Source: Holothuria scabra
Lineage: Eukaryota > Echinodermata > Holothuroidea > Aspidochirotida > Holothuriidae
Length of the DNA: 64,000 bases
NCBI GenBank assembly: GCA_037179385.1
Contig: CM074180.1
Span: 28,873,455 to 28,937,454 of the forward strand
Reading direction: 5' to 3'
Shown: piece by piece, positions 58,858 through 64,000 of the stretch
How positions within the stretch are numbered: position 1 is the first letter of the stretch
Layout of the letters: each line of letters begins with the position of its first letter
Position numbers and translations under genes: made by a program
Notes under the pieces: generated by a model
What the model was told of the DNA's origin: nothing
Database searches by the model: none
Seen by the model: only the letters and a program-made list of their open reading frames with translations

Positions 58858-59095
58858 AATGTCTGCATGGTCAAGTTGTTAGAACATCTGACTTGGAGTA
58901 GGAAGGTTGAGAGTTCAAATCCTGGCCTGGTCATACCATAGAATTTTCAAATGGAATCTTCTGCCATTGTGCTTGGTGCTCAGTATAAGCAATGAGAAAA
59001 CAAGCCAGGGATCCACAACTGTTAAAAAGATCGTGGCCAGCCCAACTTTTTAACCAAATGGTTAGAAACTGAGCTGTAAAACTCCAATGTAACTA
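58858..59095 (+). mobile_element. tRNA-derived SINE copy, near full length
   Basis: The head gcatggtcaagttgttagaa and gagttcaaatcctggcctgg is followed by 'ctgccattgtgcttggtgctcagtataagcaatg', 'aaaacaagccagggatccacaa' and 'ccaaatggttagaaactgagc'. Plus-strand orientation. Confidence 0.75.
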
Positions 59096-59744
59096 ACTTC
59101 ATTATCAGTGGTTTGATTCTGTTATGGCAGGAAACAGCATGGCGAATTTGCAGTTTGACATACATACTTCATCATGTTGTGTCTGTGGCTGACTGGTATG
59201 TGGCTTTTAAGTACATGGCAAATTCACGTGAAAGCACACGTAGCAATTATACAGATTAAAAGACCTAATGCAAGATTGGTCAGGTGTTACATGACTGATT
59301 CACTGTAGGCCTGGATTTAGAAAATGTCACTTTATTATCATATTCAACACAATGCTTTTGTATTTATTATTAGACACAACTAATGTAGCCATGGGGGTGT
59401 TTGGCAGTTTCCGGAGTAAGAGTTAGATACACTATGGGCATACATCATTTTCCTAAAAGTGTAATTGTTGCTATCCTCATGCAACATTCATGATGAGTAC
59501 ATCAGGGAATACTAACTCTCATGTACTGTATATTAATGGCAATATAATAACACATAAAATTTTTTATGTTTTCTGGCTTAACCATTTGTTTAATGATTGC
59601 CCCTGACCTCAGAAATGGATATGATGTTGATAACATTGTATGTTGATAACATTGTAACAGCATAATTATATAAGCTGTTTGCAACATTAGAATTTAAACA
59701 AAGGTTTAGTACAGTAGTCAGTTTATATACCTCCGGCAGGCCTT

Positions 59745-59930
59745 GAATTTTGAGGAGTGCGATTGCCATTGCCCACCATCAGTCACCTCAAATCATTGTG
59801 AGGAGTTTGAGTTTTTGCACACATAGCTGAAGAATTGGAGCTCATATACACTTATAAAAACTGTTTACCACCCTCCTTAATTTTCTGAGGAATGTGATTT
59901 GCACACCCTGAAGATTCTTAAACTCAGGGC
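59745..59930 (-). repeat. Dispersed repeat R, inverted copy
   Basis: It contains cacctcaaatcattgtgaggagtttgagtttttgcacac and ccttaattttctgaggaatgtgatttgcac, the reverse complement of the repeat R words at 20640 and 62120. Confidence 0.55.
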
Positions 59931-60042
59931 CTGCTCCTGTTTGTGCTACTTTTGGAAATGACATAGATGACAAAAATGCAGGCATAGAAGCCTACCAGAC
60001 CTGGGTTCCTTGAGGTTTCTTATTAAAGGGCAGGAGCAGTCT

Positions 60043-60190
60043 TCCCAAATTGAAGAAGTGTAGTAGACTGTCCAGTTTCATGATTGGCTGTTGGGAGTCA
60101 TGTGACAATGTTTTTTCTCTTCAAATATGAAATTTACTGAAAATAACTGCTTGGTTTACCTTGAATATGCAATAGTAAAGTCATAAAAGG
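60043..60190 (+). repeat. Low-copy repeat shared with 61385-61520
   Basis: 'gtagtagact.gccagtttca' then 'caatcatgtgacaatgttt' then 'aactgctt.gtttaccttga' occur at both places with indels. Type unknown. Confidence 0.4.
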
Positions 60191-61554
60191 TAATGAAAAA
60201 TACTTTGATGAGAAAAAAGTTGAAAAGTGTGTTACTTAGCTTTTTCTTCAAAATAAGTAAGGTCACAACGGGATCTGGTATGTTAGAGGGGTACTTATTC
60301 TAAGCATTTTGGTTTTAAAATTTTGCATTGAAATTCAATGTGTGGTTCTCAAGATATGAGCATGTAAAGTTTTCACATTTTCAAGAAACAGTGAACTTGA
60401 AGCAAGTTCACTGCAAGTTTTTCTTTAAACCTTAGAGTCGATTTTCTTTTTAACAATCTCATATTATTAAAATGTGATTGCATAAGTGGCATGAGAACTT
60501 AACAAACTTTGCATCCCCCACAGGGAGGTCCTATTCCAGTTAACTCCAAGGTCAACACAACAGTCTGATAAAACAAAGGGAAGCAAAACACTCCTTGTCA
60601 ATGTGAGGAAGTAATATAAGCTCTGCTGCCCTCAACATCACTTTGGAACCCAAATCTACTGACTTCATTTACCGATATCTTGAGAAATACATGTCTGATT
60701 TGAATGGAACTTTCATCACACTGTGAAGATTTGGTTCCTCTTTCACATATGAAAATTAAATTTTTGCAAATACTTCCCTTTTAAGGTCTCCTAAGGTTAC
60801 TCTTCCTTTTCATTCATACTCATAGTTAAATGATCCTTTTGTCATTTTGGGTACTTAATCAATGCAAATACGCAATGTGTGTATTAATTCAAATCTGCCA
60901 TTCCCTTACTGTAGCAACAAGACAGGGTGCAGTAGTTGACTTATAATGCTTCCTGTGAATCATTGAAATTTCTCTGTTTTGAGTTCCTGAGTAATTGACA
61001 TTGAACTACAATTATCCTGTAGATCTATGTGAAGCATAACTTGGCATATAAAATGATTTACCTGTCTGTGGTTGTCAGATGTAAAATATCAGGCATGAAA
61101 CCCATCCTTATAAAATGAGTTTCCTTTCTGATTTCCGGGATGAATAAAATACAAAGAAAACAAAACTATATTTATATGTGCTGTGTTGTGTCTGTAGTGC
61201 CTTCCTACACAACCTAACTACTTATGATTTGAAGTGTGAAAAAAAAAATGTGTACATTGTAAGCACTTACTGTTTTAGTAGTGAAACAAAAGTCAGGATG
61301 ATTTGGTGAAGTATGTTAAGTTTAACAGAAATGTTCATTTTAAGTTGTAACGAGGAAAGGGTAAATGCTGTGCCTTCAACTTGAAATGCTTGTAGTAGAC
61401 TAGCCAGTTTCAGGAAGGTCCAAGAGAATCATGGGACAATATTTCATATTGTGAAAATTGTGAAATTTGCAAAATGTAACTGCTTTGTTTACCTTGAGAA
61501 AATAGTTTAAGCTGTAGTTTTGAAAAAAATTTAGGATAACTGCTTTTGCACACT

Positions 61555-61830
61555 AAAGGCTAATCCTCTCACCCCAGTTCCAATTCTCCTAAACACCTTA
61601 TTTTTTTTTAATCACCTTATTCAGACACAATCTCAGTTTATAGCTTCAGGGTGAGTATACAGGACCCCAGTGTGTAATCAAACACTCTCAGTATAGTGCA
61701 TGCTACATGTATGTGACATGAGCTACAGTACGCAGCATTTTTTAGCTTGCTGGCCATCAGAGAGCTTTGCCAGTTTAGAGTTTCTGTGGACTACTACAAA
61801 AAGTATTATTTGGGACAAGGAATGACTTAA
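61555..61830 (+). repeat. Dispersed repeat R2, copy
   Basis: Shares tcctctcacccc, agttccaattctcctaa, gcttcagggtgagtatacaggacccc and tttctgtggactact with 21290-21570. Confidence 0.6.
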
Positions 61831-62109
61831 GTTTTACTTGGGTCATAGTGATCTGTGTTAATCATTGTTTCTGCCAAAGCCACGATATGATGCAATTTTG
61901 ATGCAATGACTTGTCAATTTGATGCACTGATGTTAATGGGAAAGAATGAAATCAAAACCAGAAAAGTTTCTGAACGTGAGAAGACTCAAGATGGGACAAT
62001 TGAAATCGCTGATCCCGTTTGCTTTAGTCGTAGCACAGGTGATATAAATGGAGGGGTCAGGGAAGTTGATTTTTTTTTTCACATAACTCCCACAACTGTC
62101 TACAGACTT

Positions 62110-62530
62110 TGAGTTTCCAATTAACCAGGTGTGCTACAAATTGAACTCCTCAGGAAATTAAGGAATGTGGTGGATGTGCTGTTTTATTAAATTTTCCCGT
62201 CTTCTTCTATGTGTGCAGAAAATCACACTCCTCACAGTGATTTGGGGAGGGTGATGGGCATGCAATTGCACTCGCATGCCTCAAAATTTAAAGCCAGCTG
62301 TCTAAATTTCATCACCATTCAGACACGATCTCAGTTTACTGCTTCAGGGTGAATATATACAAGACCCCAATGTAAAATCAGAACTATCCCAGTACAGTAC
62401 ATGCTGTGTAAGATTTGTGGCATTTCTCTGCATTTTCTTGAATTTGATCACTGTAAATCAAAGAGCTGTTTCAGAGGGAATATCTGTGGACTCACTACAA
62501 AATTGTAGTTTGGGATGAGAATTGACAGCC
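62110..62530 (+). repeat. Dispersed repeats R and R2, adjacent
   Basis: R words (aaattgaactcctcaggaaat, aatcacactcctcacagtgattt) at 62130-62300 run directly into R2 words (cagacacgatctcagtttactgcttcagggtgaatat, ggaatatctgtggact) at 62310-62530. The adjacency suggests that R and R2 may be two parts of one element. Confidence 0.55.
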
Positions 62531-64000
62531 TTCAAACAACCCAGGATGTGTAGTTTATCAACAATTTGAACGCAATCAGTTTTCCATCTGTTGTGATTGT
62601 TTATCTGTTTCATCTGATCTTTGGTCAATCTTGATGTCTATTTTCTAGCATTCATCCATTCATCATCACATTGTTTATCAGTCTTGAACGGACCTTATAA
62701 TCAGGGTTGCAATGAGAGAGTACAAGCTGACATACTCTAAATTTGGGGTATGGTATAATAAGCTAGCAAACAGTTTTTGATAATAGGGTGGAGGGAGGAG
62801 GCAGGGAGAGGGGAGAGGAATGTGGGTCTTGGCATTCAGGGCAGCGTCATGATGGGATCAAGGAAGATGAAGCTCTGAAGCTCCCAAGGTCTTTATAGCA
62901 TATTTGCAAGGCTTCACATGGCTCTCTTTTGCTCATATTTTTTTGTGTCGTATTCTTTTGAAAAAAAAAAAAGAAGCAAACATTAAAATAGTATTTTAAA
63001 AGGGGCACTACGTAACTTGTTTTCAGAACTTGATTTTGGTTTAGGTCAGCAAGCTGTAACTTAATAAAAGTTTCTGCTGGTCAGGAAATGTGTAGTTAAG
63101 GTTTACTCAATTAGTCCCAACTGGCATAGCTACAACAGTGGCATTCCATTGTGCCTGTGCACAAAGCAGTCCCCCCCTTTTTTTTCTGCAGGACAGATAG
63201 TTCAAGATTTTGTCTACTTATCTGCCCTGCATAAAAAAGTATTGCTCTTGATCATTGTGTTCACTGACCAAGTGGAATTCACTCTGTGTGCAAGTACAGT
63301 GTAAATTAAAAAAAATGAGTCTATAATTTTGACTCTTCTTCACACCTCATGTGTAATATATATCATACATGTAGGTATCGTGGATGACATGGTGAAGTCT
63401 GTAATGCTATGCAGTGTATTGCAATGTAGTGCTGTAAGTTGTTCCATGTAATGGAAACTTAATTTGTGATGTAGCTTCTACACCAGGGTGCAGTATTAAC
63501 TCCAGGTTTAATACAGTATTTCATTATAAGCCAAAGTGACTTGACTGTCCTGGCCATAAAATTCATTTTAGTGGTAGAATAATCTTATTTGGCATATGGT
63601 TTGAAAGTTAAAAACAAATTCCACTCACACTATGTACATTGGATATCAGTTGTGGTATTGTGATGATTTATCCAGAGTGAGGTTAACTCAGTCAAATTCC
63701 AATTTGTGTTTACAATACTTCCAGCTGAGTGTGTAATTGTTATAAATAGTCCAGATCTTTAACCACACTCTTTTTAGTTGAATAACAGAGTGATTTACAA
63801 TACAATGCTTTAACATCTATTTTTTTTCTCAAGTACAAGGGTCAAATTTTTACTAAGTGAGTTTTCTCTTGGCTCTCTAACTTAACATGTTAGAACTGTC
63901 AATGGAACTGAAAGTTGAACAAAGGAAGGATTAGTTAAAGCTTAGCTCATGTCTCCTCTTTCCATGTTACTTATAGCAAAGGTACCTCATGAATGAATAT
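62531..64000 (+). other. MAP4K intron 1, end of window
   Basis: AT-rich, with no exon, RNA gene or repeat partner recognised. The next MAP4K exon lies beyond the window. Confidence 0.4.

Noticed and set aside
61906..62112. 68-codon plus-strand frame as a MAP4K exon
   Set aside because: It shows no kinase similarity (no continuation of the [10 protein letters not shown] domain) and no fitting splice sites.

Overview
The window is AT-rich nuclear DNA of an animal. Genes have many small exons with GT..AG introns. It also holds non-LTR retrotransposons, a tRNA-derived SINE family, several MITE families and long TG-rich intronic repeats. The overall texture, including local taggcctaggc-type words, suggests a marine invertebrate deuterostome, perhaps an echinoderm. 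I cannot name the species.

Three protein-coding genes can be supported. (1) The 3' half of kanadaptin (SLC4A1AP) lies on the + strand: seven phase-compatible exons from 461 to 13900 encode the last 303 residues and end in GDGRTFLNEKYGY. (2) A complete FAM98 gene (FAM98A-like) lies on the - strand: eleven phase-compatible exons from 37185 down to 16793 encode 446 aa, from MEGDILDSLEDLG to a Gly/Tyr/Gln/Arg-rich tail. (3) The first coding exon of a MAP4K3/5-like (GCK-I) kinase lies on the + strand at 52605-52688; the rest of the window is its first intron. Genes 1 and 2 are tail to tail, genes 2 and 3 head to head. From memory, the human orthologues SLC4A1AP, FAM98A and MAP4K3 all lie on chromosome 2p, so this looks like an old linkage group.

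Layout: 1-15.7 kb kanadaptin, whose introns carry three arrays of a ~145-bp repeat. Two arrays sit in elements with a subterminal inverted repeat, a 3' hairpin and a terminal CTGG, like Helentron/HINE rolling-circle elements. 15.7-37.2 kb FAM98, whose introns hold SINEs, a hAT-like MITE, a LINE fragment and a ~390-bp CATAA pentanucleotide array. 37.2-52.5 kb transposon-rich intergenic DNA with several dead non-LTR reverse transcriptases, a TTAA-flanked MITE nested in one of them, a long-TIR MITE and diverged repeat blocks. 52.6-64 kb MAP4K intron 1, with a LINE carrying an intact RT domain, SINEs and other repeats.

The most unusual observations are: the HINE-like elements whose repeat unit contains perfect nuclear-receptor DR1 words (AGGTCAAAGGTCA); two 27-29 bp palindromes flanked by 8-bp direct repeats that look like hAT elements reduced to their inverted repeats; and a duplicated splice acceptor next to a FAM98 exon.
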